Source of the DNA: Marsupella aquatica
Taxonomy: Eukaryota > Marchantiophyta
NCBI GenBank assembly: GCA_973895155.1
Contig: OZ316898.1
Coordinates: forward strand, 15,190,001 to 15,254,000
Direction: 5' to 3'
DNA length: 64,000 nucleotides
In this document: one piece after another, positions 55,029 to 64,000 of the stretch
Position numbering within the stretch: the stretch's first letter is position 1
How the letters are laid out: each line of letters starts with the position of its first letter
Made by a program: the position numbers and the translations under genes
Notes under the pieces: model-generated
Told to the model about the DNA's origin: nothing
Databases searched by the model: none
Seen by the model: the letters and a program-made list of their open reading frames with translations, nothing else

Positions 55029-55665
55029 TCCCAAAAATCAAGGATGAATCCCATGGGGTAAAGCACTGTACATCCCACCAACACATGCTTAGTCAAAATA
55101 GCTTGCGTCTATAGGTGAGAGCTATCCTTCACATGACCCTCTTGAATCCGCAAGTCAAGTGGTCGTCTGGTGATGTGCTGTGTGGGTGTAGGTCCCCCCA
55201 ATGAAGTCTGAATAGGAAAGGGACACTCATTCAGTTCATCTGGATGCAATCCCAATCCTTGTACTGCAAACTTACCCAACATCAAGGGCTGGGCACCAGT
55301 ATCCAATAACACTCTCTCTAGCTGGTATACTGTTCCAATAGGCCCAACTAATTGGAAGATACCACTCAAATTATCCAATGACACAATGCTAGATTTAAAC
55401 CTAGTCCTCTCAAACGTAGGGCGTGTTGGCAAATGCATCAACTTTGCCGCTGTTGCATGCCATGTCTCACTAGTAGCAGTAGGTGGTGTCAACTCTGCTG
55501 CTTCAAAATTGCATGCTACCTCTGCATGAGAAGCCAAAACTAGAGTATCCTTGCATAATATGACTGCTAATTTGAACACATCAGCTGGACCAACCCCCAA
55601 TGTCAGCATATCTATCACTAAAAATAGTGGGGTGCGCACTATGGTGGTAGCCGCCCCCAACGGGG
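55029..55665 (-). mobile_element. Element C, 5' part (protease region), truncated
   Basis: Read on the minus strand this is the protease region of element C (LLDTGAQPLMLGKFA, SIVSLDNLSGIF), continuous with 43463-45441 once element B is removed. It keeps the Ser codon (TCA) where B has TAA. Homology to B stops near 55665, so the gag and 5' block X of C are gone. Confidence 0.88.
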
Positions 55666-55678
55666 GATCTCTCCGTGA

Positions 55679-55727
55679 CAGCAAATAGCAAACAGCAAAC
55701 AGCAAACAGTAAACAACAAACAACAAA
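55679..55727 (+). repeat. Heptamer array (AGCAAAC), about seven units
   Basis: Units AGCAAAT, AGCAAAC (three times), AGTAAAC, AACAAAC, AACAAAA; period 7. It lies right at the truncation point of element C. A related array is at 41786-41821. Confidence 0.8.
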
Positions 55728-55826
55728 ACTCATACCAGCAAATGTGCACCCAAAAAAAGACACCAAAGGATAAGAAAATATTGTCACATATATCGGACAG
55801 GAAGCGGCCATTGAGTACATTTATAC

Positions 55827-55906
55827 TAGCGTCGGGCGCTATAAGGAAAACATCCAAATAAAAAACCTCTTTGAACTACCGGCTACAGTAATAGCGTCGG
55901 GCGCTA
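55827..55906. repeat. 15-bp palindrome, two copies downstream of the ParB-MTase gene
   Basis: TAGCGTCGGGCGCTA at 55827-55841 and again, identical, at 55892-55906, 65 bp apart. Confidence 0.85.
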
Positions 55907-57011
55907 CTCTAATCCGACACGTCATGGCGTTCTTATTTAGTGTCGTCGTTCTCCACGAACGGGTAAATAAAACAAGGAAAACTAAAGACCAGATCCACAA
56001 CCACCACTCGACTCTAAGCCCGATTCAAAACCGCTACTTTTTGATCTATCAGTGGACTATGCTTCGTCGTCCATATACTTGGATTTTGCAATATCATCTA
56101 CGAAGTGATTCTGCACAAACTTTCTATCTGAGCCTCTCCTGAGTCTAAGACCCTTCCCAAGTAAGCGTCCTGACTGAATCTGCCCGTTGTGCCGCCTTTT
56201 CAGCATAAGAGGGGAGAACAAATGGCTTCTCCAGGGTTTGTACAACGTTCCTAGAGACGGTCCTTCAAATTTGAAAACGCCTCCAAAGATTCCACTCTGA
56301 CCTGAGAATTTGAACTGGAGTTCTTTAGTCGAAGTCGAGAAATCGGACGAATTTTCTAGACAAAAGGGAGTATAGGAGTTCTTTGGAAAAAAGTATACAA
56401 TGAGAGAAAGAAAGCTAAAGAAAATTACTCTTCTGACTCTTCACTGTCCTCATCTCCAGATCCAAGGTCCACCACATTCTTTGACACCTCATCATCTTTA
56501 GATTGCTGAGAAGCATTGCCATCCTCACCCTCGTCCTCCAAATCAAAATTTAGAATAGCACGGAGCCTGTCCTGCTTCTTACTTCCAGGAATCTTCTTAG
56601 GAGGAGTTGGTGCAACCACTTCTTTGTTCTGTAAAAGACCGAGGAAGACCTTACCGGAAGTATCAACAAACTCTGGCCGATTTTCCAGCCCAACAACAAA
56701 GCGACCAGAATAATCTCCAGCCACAAACGTACTACCGGAACCTACTGTCCAGTCCATAACGATATCTCCAGGAAGAGTCACCAATTCCAAAATAGTTTGC
56801 ATGAACCCCACAGGCAAGCGTGAATTTCCTGCAAATTGGAGCTCAGGAGTCGGGTCATGTCGCGGCAACAAAAACCCAATAATGTTAGTGATGGAATGGT
56901 CTTTCGGGACCCTTCCCTTGTCAAAATGCGGCAAAATATATTAAGAGTAAGTGTGAATATCTGCAACATAGTTTCCCAATGAAGGCAGTATAAGAAAATA
57001 GACACATACAT

Positions 57012-57099
57012 TAGCGCTTGGCGCTAGTCAACCCTTCATCCTTACGAAAGATAAGTGAATTGTAGATATAGCGAATGCTGATAGTAACGTCGGGCGCTA
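57012..57099. repeat. 15-bp palindrome, two copies in intron 3
   Basis: TAGCGCTTGGCGCTA at 57012-57026 and TAACGTCGGGCGCTA at 57085-57099. Confidence 0.8.
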
Positions 57100-57885
57100 G
57101 TATGTGCAAGAGGAATTGTTACCTGAGTATCAGATCGGGGCCTATACATTGGTGTAGTCATGACCACATGGTGGGTTGAAATACACTGGAAACACTTAGA
57201 ATCCTGGCAAGCCGCAATCACTTCAGATACCTGATCATAGTCTCCTTTGTGTAAAATTGCAAGTAGGCCATCGTCTGCCAGGAACTGCTCCATGGCTCGG
57301 AAGAAAGAGCTTGGAATAGTGTAATCCTGAAGGTTCCACTTGGGAACCTTCCGATCAAGAAGTGTTGGTTTTAATCCAGTGGGAATGTAGATGAAACCAG
57401 CATCCACACCAAAGCCCCTCTCTTTTCCGCCATGCATTACTCCCTTCTCTCTGTCTCCTGACTTTACCAATTCCTTTCCCCAGGCCTCAACTTTAGTAAC
57501 CCACATGGGCTTCATCCCCTTGTTAAATACCAAATCGTAAAATTCGTTTAAATTGGACTCCACAAAACAATGTCTAGAACACCTTCGCTTAAAATTCCCG
57601 ACATCTCTCTGGAGTCCATAGGAAATAAAGTCTCGAGTAGATGATGCTACTCTGTCCTCACCGGCGCCTCTTTTTTTCTTTTTCTTTGTGCTAGTTGCGT
57701 CAACAGGGACAATGGATTTGCCAGCACCATCTGGGGTCCCTTGATCTGGGGTTTCTTGAGCTCTAGTGTTTGCCTCCGATGCCTGAGGAGTTGCATCATT
57801 CTTCCCTTTGGCAGCCGGGACCTCCGTGTCAGACTTTCGACCTCCTGTTAGGCATAGAAACATGCATGAGTCCAACCTTTCAGAC

Positions 57886-57900
57886 TAGCGCCAGGCGCTA
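57886..57900. repeat. 15-bp palindrome in intron 2
   Basis: TAGCGCCAGGCGCTA, perfect arms of seven bases around one central base. Confidence 0.85.
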
Positions 57901-59334
57901 TTAATCAAAGGAATTTCCAAATGAAACTCCTGCATAAGCAGCGCCAACAAGTAACCAAAAAGCGCTTAGACTACTCACTTTTTTTGAAGGACCTAGTGGA
58001 GTCACTTGGTGCAGTTGACTCATTCTTCGCCTTTGCTCTTGGCTTACGGCTTTGGTCAACGTGCATGACAAGAGACTCACAATTCTTCTGTAACTCAGAT
58101 GCAGATTCGTCAACATCAGACTGGAGACCTTGCTTCATTGCAGACACATAGTTGGTAGGGATCTGGGACTTCTACAACTTTGTGAAGGCATCCTTCTCAG
58201 CTTCGTCGAATGGTAAATCCCATTTGTCTATGTCGAGGTACCACGGACAGTGAAGTCTCTCCCACTCCGACAATGAACGTGGTGGAAACTTTCCCTCCGC
58301 TGGGTACATCGAATACAGGTCGGCAAGAGCGTCTCCCTCTTCGATAGACACCCATTTCTGAAATGCAGCTCGGTATGCCCACAGAGTGTCAGGATATCTA
58401 AGCTCCATCCACATGTAAAACCGGTATAGATATTGTTTGGCTCTCTTCCGTTCCGCTCTGTGTAATCTTCCTTGTCCGCATATTTGGAAGGCCACAAGTT
58501 GTTGAAGAATTTTGCCTTGACAAGATCCCCAAAGTTTCTGAATTCATCGAGAATGATCTTAAGCATGGCCTCCATTGACTCACACCCAGACTTTGTGAGA
58601 CGGTCAGCCGACATCCGGCCAAAAATCTGTTTGAAGAAGTGTGGAGCATTCCAGTTGCAATTCCCTCCATAGTATTCCAAGTATGCCATGTATGGCACCA
58701 CTGCTTCACAGGCTCGTCGTTGACACTTGCAGGATGGAAAAACTGTTTCCGAATCTTGGGAGTGCAGTGGGCTACTAGAAGGGTGCACCTCAATTTTGGA
58801 TCCAGGTATGAAACAACAGTAAACAACCTGGCTCAATCCATTGTGCATACAACTGTGTCTGGCTTCTTCTCCCGTTTGTTCTTCTCAGTTACGGGATACA
58901 TCTCAGCACAGGTTCCCAAATAATCTCCAAAATCCGGATGAAGTAAAGGGGTGATCTTCGTCACTTTGATCGACCAATCTTTGGTCGCCTCCTTCATCAT
59001 TGCCTCATGCCTCTTTGTGGTCTCCTCTTCTGACCAAGGAGCCCCTTGAGCTTTGGCTAAAGCCATATCAGACTTAAATTGATTTGAGTAAGACTTGATT
59101 TTGTCCACACACAGAATGTAGATTAGAGCATCCTGTGGCATTTTATGTGTAAGCCAAGACCCCTTTCTCGTCTTCTTTTGGATCGCCTCAAACTTTGCCA
59201 TGTTTGCGCTGTCGATGAGTGGCTTATAGTGATCAAGATCACGCGATAGAATTTGGGAAATTCTGTCCGCGTCAAGAATCCAGGAAGGCTCGACGACTGC
59301 TTGTCCAAGCCTGGATGCAATGAAAAGGAATTAG

Positions 59335-59349
59335 TAGCGCCGGGCGCTA
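59335..59349. repeat. 15-bp palindrome in intron 1
   Basis: TAGCGCCGGGCGCTA, perfect arms. Confidence 0.85.
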
Positions 59350-60530
59350 GCAAAAATTGGGGAATGAACACTTTTGCAAAGCATGTTTGGTCCAAAATGA
59401 ATGACAGGGGTAACAATAGTTAACGAATAGAACTTACTGGTTCACGGTGTGCATTGCCGCCTCGAGCTCAACTAGCGAACCTCTGTCACCATTGAAAATG
59501 ACGCAAATCACACGAGGATGATACTTCAAGTTGTCCGGATTCTCCCTAGTGACGATTGACCAGGAGTACAATCGATAATTTCCGTCAAACACACAAAACA
59601 TTTTATCTTTTAGAATATGGAACGCTGGGTCCGCATCACACTCTTCCTCAAACTTGTCATTCTCTGCGACCCAGATTGGATCCCAAGAGTCCTGGATCTC
59701 GCTGGTGCATATTTGAGGAACCCCATCGGTATTCGAAGGCTGAACGTAGAAAGGCATCCCAATGCGTGAGTTGTACCCGATGACCCGAAATGATTCTTTC
59801 AACTTCTCGATTGATGCACTTTCTTTCTGTAAGGTTCGAACAAGCTCCATGGGGAGCAATCTACAAAGAGGAATTCGAGGTGGCTCCTTATCGAATCCTC
59901 AAAAATCCTTCCCAAACGACAATGCGTGCTTTGATATTGCCTCGTCCATCGATAAGCCAATGTCACTGACTTCACCCATGGAGACCTCCTTAGGGTCCAT
60001 TCTCCCTCTCCTCAACCTCGGGTAGGGCTGTGCAGATTCAGCTTCGAAAGTTGACAGGGACGCAGTCGATCGAGTGACGCGACGGGGTATACTGAACCAG
60101 CGAATGAAGACTAAGAGGACTCAGAATGACCACCATCAACCTCCCCCATTCTCGTATCACCCAGCCAAAAGTTGTCGTGGAGAGCGACTCGACCACCCGG
60201 CACTGTCGTACGCGCCGTGCAGTTCTTGTGACGATCACGTCTCAAAATGTACGGGACCAATAAAGGACGCACATACGCACTTGACAAACTCGTACAGTCC
60301 GAGGCCTGAGCGCTTAGACGGACTAAATTATCCCAAACGAGCGATCTCCACCTCGTATTAAGACACCGATACAATGGACCCAGCCATTCAATTACAACGG
60401 TCCCAAGTACAGATGGCATCCTCCGATTGGACTTTTCCCAAAGCAAAAAGCATTCCGTGAACCTCAATCTACTATAATATTACCGTTGGAAAGTGACCTT
60501 TGGAACCACATCAGTGTCGGTAGTTGTGGA

Positions 60531-60967
60531 TAGCGCCAGGCGCTATAATACAACATACCTTCAAATGTATCTAAAAAACCGTCTTCATGTAGATACGGGC
60601 AGTACTGTCAATACTATTCTCTATAAATTTTCCAATTTTGTGCAGGTGTCGACAAGCCAACTTTAGTAGCGCTCGGCGCTAGTATTCAAATAAATGATGA
60701 AATCGAAGTCCAATGACAACAAACATGACCACATGAACCCATTCATTCAATGAATATTCCAATGAATTACAATAGCGCCTGGCGCTATTAAAATGCACAT
60801 CAATTGAACAGAATTTGTTGAAATAAAAGTAAAAAATAACTCCAAACGGGTCTGACTTGTGATTCCTTTGATTAATAGCGCCCAATGCTATCAAAAACAA
60901 TTTAAAGATAAGACATGTCACGACAATGTTAAGGACACTTTGTTTCTCATAATAGCGCCGAACGCTA
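60531..60967. repeat. Cluster of five 15-bp palindromes upstream of the ParB-MTase gene
   Basis: Copies start at 60531, 60667, 60773, 60876 and 60953, so spacings are 136, 106, 103 and 77 bp. The first and third have perfect arms; the last two have changes in the right arm (CAATGCTA, GAACGCTA). The sequence between copies is AT-rich and not obviously repeated. Confidence 0.85.
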
Positions 60968-61290
60968 CTAAAAACATTGACAACAAACGAGTGTTTACGA
61001 CAATTTCAAAGAAATCGATCAGGTTCACATTCAGAAATACAATGCTAACACGGGAGTAGAATCGGAAATTAAAGCTTGGTATTCTGAATTCAAAAGCATT
61101 GACACCGATGTAAAAACGAACGGCTGTGCCATTCATATACAAAATGTTACAGTACACTAGAAATCCTGCATACGATGAAGGAACGGTATGCATTTTCTAT
61201 CAGAAAAATGAGTGGAAATAGATCCTATCAACCTCGATGGATCCTCCAAGTCTCTCCAGCACTCGAACGATACGCTCTGACAACGGGAAA

Positions 61291-61713
61291 TCAGTCTTCC
61301 CACCAACTTGGCTTGTACGCATCGGAGTCGTCATTCGAGTCACTCGATCCATACCATGCAAATCCTCGCCTGCTCGGTGATGAGTCCCCGCTCGAAGAAC
61401 GATCACTCTTAGTGGATGAAGAAGGCTCGGAGACACCCGTGCAGATAGTGCCAGCTCTCGGACGGCCGACTGAAGCAAGGGCGATATCCCTAGCGGGAAC
61501 AGAAGTCGGGCCGCTCGGATTTGGCCAACTGGATCCTTCACTGTGGCCGCAGGTGGGGCATTCTTTGTCTTCGAGATGAGTTTGCCCTTCTTCAAGATTT
61601 GAACCGTCGTCCTCTCGGCATTCGGCCAAGGCGGTAAGCTATTTGATGCGGGGGTCTCCCGGTCGGTGTCGCTCGGGACAAGTGCCTCCTCCTTTCCCTC
61701 GTGGAGGTGCCAT
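61291..61713 (-). pseudogene. Possible small Ser/Asp-rich protein with one stop, unrecognised
   Basis: The ATG at 61713 opens a frame of about 140 codons interrupted once by TAG at 61639-61641. It has a basic Gly/Pro start (MAPPRGKGGG), a C-x-x-C unit (ECPTCGHSEG) and a Ser/Asp-rich end finishing SDAYKPSWWED. The single TAG fits the CAG-to-TAG decay seen elsewhere in the window. No family recognised. Confidence 0.35.
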
Positions 61714-62094
61714 TGAAAGTGAGAACGAGGACGAGAATAAGAACGTGCACGAAAGTGAAATAGAACCACTAGGCCCGAAAGTGAGAATGAGAACCACGCG
61801 CCCAAAAGATGAGCCACAACTGCGACTCAGTGAAGAATGGCTCGACAATGAGGACATTGGAGGAGAACGGCAAGATATAAGGAGAATTTGCACTTGGTCC
61901 CGGGTACCCACTTTGAAGAGGACCCTCTGAGAGCACTTTCGGAGATGCTTCCTTTCTGACACATTTGGACCTGGGCGGATCGGATTCGCGAAGATCCAGT
62001 GGAGATTTTCAAGCGTGCCAACTTAATGACTCGTACTGTATCGCGTTATTGTACTTTTCCTTCCATTAAATGTTTTCAAGTCCATTGAAATAGG

Positions 62095-62238
62095 TAGCGC
62101 CAAGCGCTATTATTAATTGCCTTCGTACTCCTCACCCAAAAATGTTTGCACCCAGAGGTAGCACCAGGCGCTATTATTATTGGCATTCGTAGTCCTCACC
62201 CAAGAGTGTTTTACACTTAGAGGTAGCGCCAGGCGCTA
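62095..62238. repeat. 15-bp palindrome in a 64-65 bp tandem repeat (three copies)
   Basis: TAGCGCCAAGCGCTA at 62095, TAGCACCAGGCGCTA at 62159, TAGCGCCAGGCGCTA at 62224. The sequence between copies is also similar (TATTATT ... TTCGTA ... CCTCACCCAA ... AGAGG), so here the palindrome is part of a longer tandem unit. Confidence 0.85.
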
Positions 62239-62439
62239 GTAACTATGAACCCAAATCCTGCCGTTGGTAAGACGACAAAACGTCATTGATGGAGTGCGTC
62301 CAAATCTATAACGACTCTATAGTGAGAATGAAACGTTTACTTCTCGTACTCGAATCTCATGATAAACATATTTCATTTCACGCGGGGCAAAGGCATATCC
62401 ACTAGAAGAATCCGAGGTGAACTAAGATCGCAATATGTG

Positions 62440-62720
62440 ACTCATTTTGGCTCATGTGACTTCATTGTGACTCAACGTGACTTGACCCACGCTGTGACCC
62501 TTGGAGTTGCAAAAGTTGAGACCAAAAAATGGAAGTCACTATTGATACTGGGCTTTGCAACTCGCTTGATACCCATTTGTGACTGATCTGTGACTTTATT
62601 GTGGAGTCTAGCCTTGTTTCGACGTGACTGCAATATGACTTCAGCGAGTCACATCGTAAGTCACAAACATGACTTACCCGCATTCAACAACGACTAGCGT
62701 GTGACTATTTAGTGTCACAA
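62440..62720. repeat. Subterminal GTGACT repeat field
   Basis: About a dozen copies of TGTGACT, CGTGACT, AGTCAC and close variants in both orientations within 280 bp. This is unlike anything else in the window. Confidence 0.75.
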
Positions 62721-63254
62721 GAGAGACCAATGGAGACCCTGGCCCGCGTCACACAACAAAACCATTTGGGACTCTATATACTCATGTTTATAACTAATAA
62801 GGTTCACATGCAAGTTATAACCATGACTAATGAACACAGAGGGACAGTTCATAAGGAGAGAGAGCACTCGACATTACAATACATAGAAACCTGATGTTCT
62901 AACTTTAGAAATATAACACATTGAATACAAGAAATGAACATAGCATGAATGACATCCACATGAAACAAAGCATCATATAAGCAGATCCTACATAAAACAT
63001 TCATAAGAATTAAACACAATCACAATCTTGCTAAAAAATGAAGATCATTTGAATTCCAATGGAATAGTTTACAATGTGATCAATGTAATTCAGACAAAAT
63101 AAGAACTCATAATTGATGACTGTAGGATGAGATAACTGAAAGCACATGCATGATACTATGAATCTCCAAGAGGACATGATTCTTGTACTGCTTCTTGACA
63201 TCTAAAATCTACATAACATGACTCACACTACAAACAAATAATGGCATGACATTG

Positions 63255-64000
63255 TTATGGATCCTCTATGAACTTGCTTGGCCATAATACCAAAGAACCT
63301 GTAGCATCTCCAAGTGTCTTTTGAGGAGGATCATCATTTGTGTTTGGAATGGGAAGGACAGCTTTAGGTTTCACTAGTAATGTGACTAACACTACTGAAT
63401 AACCTGGGGGAATCCTCTTGCCATGGAACGTTGTGGAACCAACCTGCACTCTGCCAAATCCTACTCGTGTTCCACTCTCATCAACAGCTAACAAGCCACT
63501 TTGTCCCTCAGCATTAGGTGCTTTCCCCACTTCCACCTTAGATCTTTCTGCCAGCACCGTTCTTGGAGGTTTGTATGAAACCTTTGACGTGGCTCTGCTC
63601 CCACCAGCAGACTTGCTTCGTGTGCGCATGCTTCCTCTCTTCACAGTAGTGAAGCTAGGCTCAGTAGGTTCCTCTGTTAGGACTGTCACAGTAGCAAGTT
63701 CATCACCTGGGAGTGTCATACCAACTAACTCTTTGGTTGGATTTATCTCAACAAGAGGCACACCTGTCATTGAGAATGATACATTCTGCAAATCATTTAT
63801 CTTTGCAATGGAGTCAAGATCTACATAGCATGAATCTGGCTCAATGGTATCATTGTCATGCTTGCTGATATCCTCATTTGCCCCAACATTGATATCATCC
63901 ACTCCCTTGCCAATGTCATCCTCATCCAAACATGGTTGACTGCCCTCTGTCAAACAAGTTGCTTGTATAGACTGCAACTTTGTTGCCTCTAAATTACAGC
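63255..64000 (-). CDS. DUF8039-like transposon-associated protein, C-terminal part
   Basis: The frame is open from the right edge to the stop at 63255 (about 248 codons in the window). The N-terminal part is acidic and Ser/Thr-rich. A basic patch follows (RTRSKSAGGSRATSKV). The C-terminal domain has VGFGRVQVG, HGKRIPPGYSVVLV, LPIPN and LGDATGSLVLWPSKFI. That is the pattern of the plant domain found in En/Spm-type transposon proteins (VGxG, HGxxLGPGY, LPxP, DAxGxxVxWP). Together with the GTGACT repeats it supports a CACTA element. Function of the domain is unknown. Confidence 0.6.
   Translation of the reverse strand, partial: CNLEATKLQSIQATCLTEGSQPCLDEDDIGKGVDDINVGANEDISKHDNDTIEPDSCYVDLDSIAKINDLQNVSFSMTGVPLVEINPTKELVGMTLPGDELATVTVLTEEPTEPSFTTVKRGSMRTRSKSAGGSRATSKVSYKPPRTVLAERSKVEVGKAPNAEGQSGLLAVDESGTRVGFGRVQVGSTTFHGKRIPPGYSVVLVTLLVKPKAVLPIPNTNDDPPQKTLGDATGSLVLWPSKFIEDP

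Larger units (their letters stand above)
56425..60000 (-). pseudogene. Broken gene with ParB-like and N4/N6-type DNA methyltransferase-like parts
   Basis: There are four exons on the minus strand: about 60000-59438, 59310-57979, 57844-57123 and about 56966-56425. The first three borders are GT-AG and keep phase. Exon 1 resembles a ParB/sulfiredoxin-type domain (FRVIGYNSRIGMPFYV, then FCVFDGNYRLYSW, the DGxHR-like core). Exon 2 is rich in charged helices. Exon 3 holds a Lys/Thr-rich linker and FFRAMEQFLADDGLLAILHK. Exon 4 holds the SAM-binding part of a beta-class methyltransferase (GFMQTILELVTLPGD, then MDWTVGSGSTF, VVGLENRPEF). I see no DPPY catalytic motif. Breaks are TGA at 59899, one-base shifts near 58850 and 58465, TAG at 58172 and a probable shift at the start of exon 4. 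ParB-plus-methylase proteins are best known from phages and bacteria. The function here is unknown. Confidence 0.6.
62400..64000 (-). mobile_element. End of a CACTA (En/Spm) transposon, continuing past the window
   Basis: CACTAGAAGAATCC at 62400-62413 fits the CACTA-type terminus. It is followed within 50 bp by a dense field of GTGACT/AGTCAC motifs in both orientations, the subterminal repeats that En/Spm transposases bind. A plant transposon-associated DUF8039-like ORF follows on the minus strand. The other terminus lies outside, so the 3-bp duplication cannot be checked. The TIR call rests on 5-14 bases and is moderate. Confidence 0.55.

Noticed and set aside
55827-62238. Palindromes as a CRISPR array
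   Set aside because: Spacing is irregular, units are only 15 bp and fully palindromic, copies lie in introns of a eukaryotic gene, and no cas gene is present.

Overview
This window looks like nuclear DNA of a streptophyte: a charophyte green alga or an early-diverging land plant. The evidence is a spliced chloroplast antenna gene (LHCB4/CP29), a spliced RNA polymerase III factor gene (BRF1), a WRN-type exonuclease gene, and plant-type transposons of the Ty1/copia, Ty3/gypsy, PIF/Harbinger and CACTA classes. Host genes take up only a small part of the sequence. A charophyte is my best guess because I recall cytosine methyltransferases inside gypsy elements being reported from charophytes. The species itself cannot be read from the sequence.

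Layout: 1-3941 (-) BRF1, at least 12 short exons, running off the left edge. 5017-6939 (-) short gag-only copia element with identical 149-bp LTRs. 7043-13564 PIF/Harbinger element carrying a broken MYB-like ORF (+), a broken transposase (-) and an RPA-like ORF (-). 13914-20312 (-) nearly intact copia element with identical 135-bp LTRs. 20635-28908 (+) gypsy-type element 'A' encoding protease, C5-cytosine methyltransferase, RT/RNase H, DDE integrase and a PHD finger. 31834-33064 (+) LHCB4. 36155-37375 (-) WRN-like exonuclease. 39629-55665 is a nested block: an old gypsy element 'C' (-) was split by a 2.3-kb insertion (41160-43462) and by a related element 'B' (45442-55028, +). 56425-60000 (-) is a broken four-exon gene with ParB-like and N4/N6-methyltransferase-like parts, set in a field of 15-bp palindromes. 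62400-64000 is the end of a CACTA element.

The most striking system is the gypsy pair A and B. Each carries a cytosine DNA methyltransferase between protease and reverse transcriptase, and a PHD finger where chromoviruses have a chromodomain. Neither has ordinary LTRs. The 5' end is a block X, and the 3' end is Y-NN-X-Y, with outer termini TGTC...GACA and a 4-bp target duplication. This split-direct-repeat layout is known to me only from tyrosine-recombinase PAT/DIRS elements, yet these elements encode a DDE integrase. The layout is consistent with integration from a circular or concatemeric intermediate cut at GACA-NN-TGTC.

The copies are decaying in a specific way: 17 of 23 in-frame stops in A and B are TAG and 5 are TGA, as expected from C-to-T changes at CAG (CHG) and CGA (CG) sites. 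A second unexplained feature is a dispersed 15-bp palindrome, consensus TAGCGYCNGGCGCTA. It has sixteen copies, fourteen of them in 55.8-62.3 kb, in introns and flanks but never in the recognisable exons.
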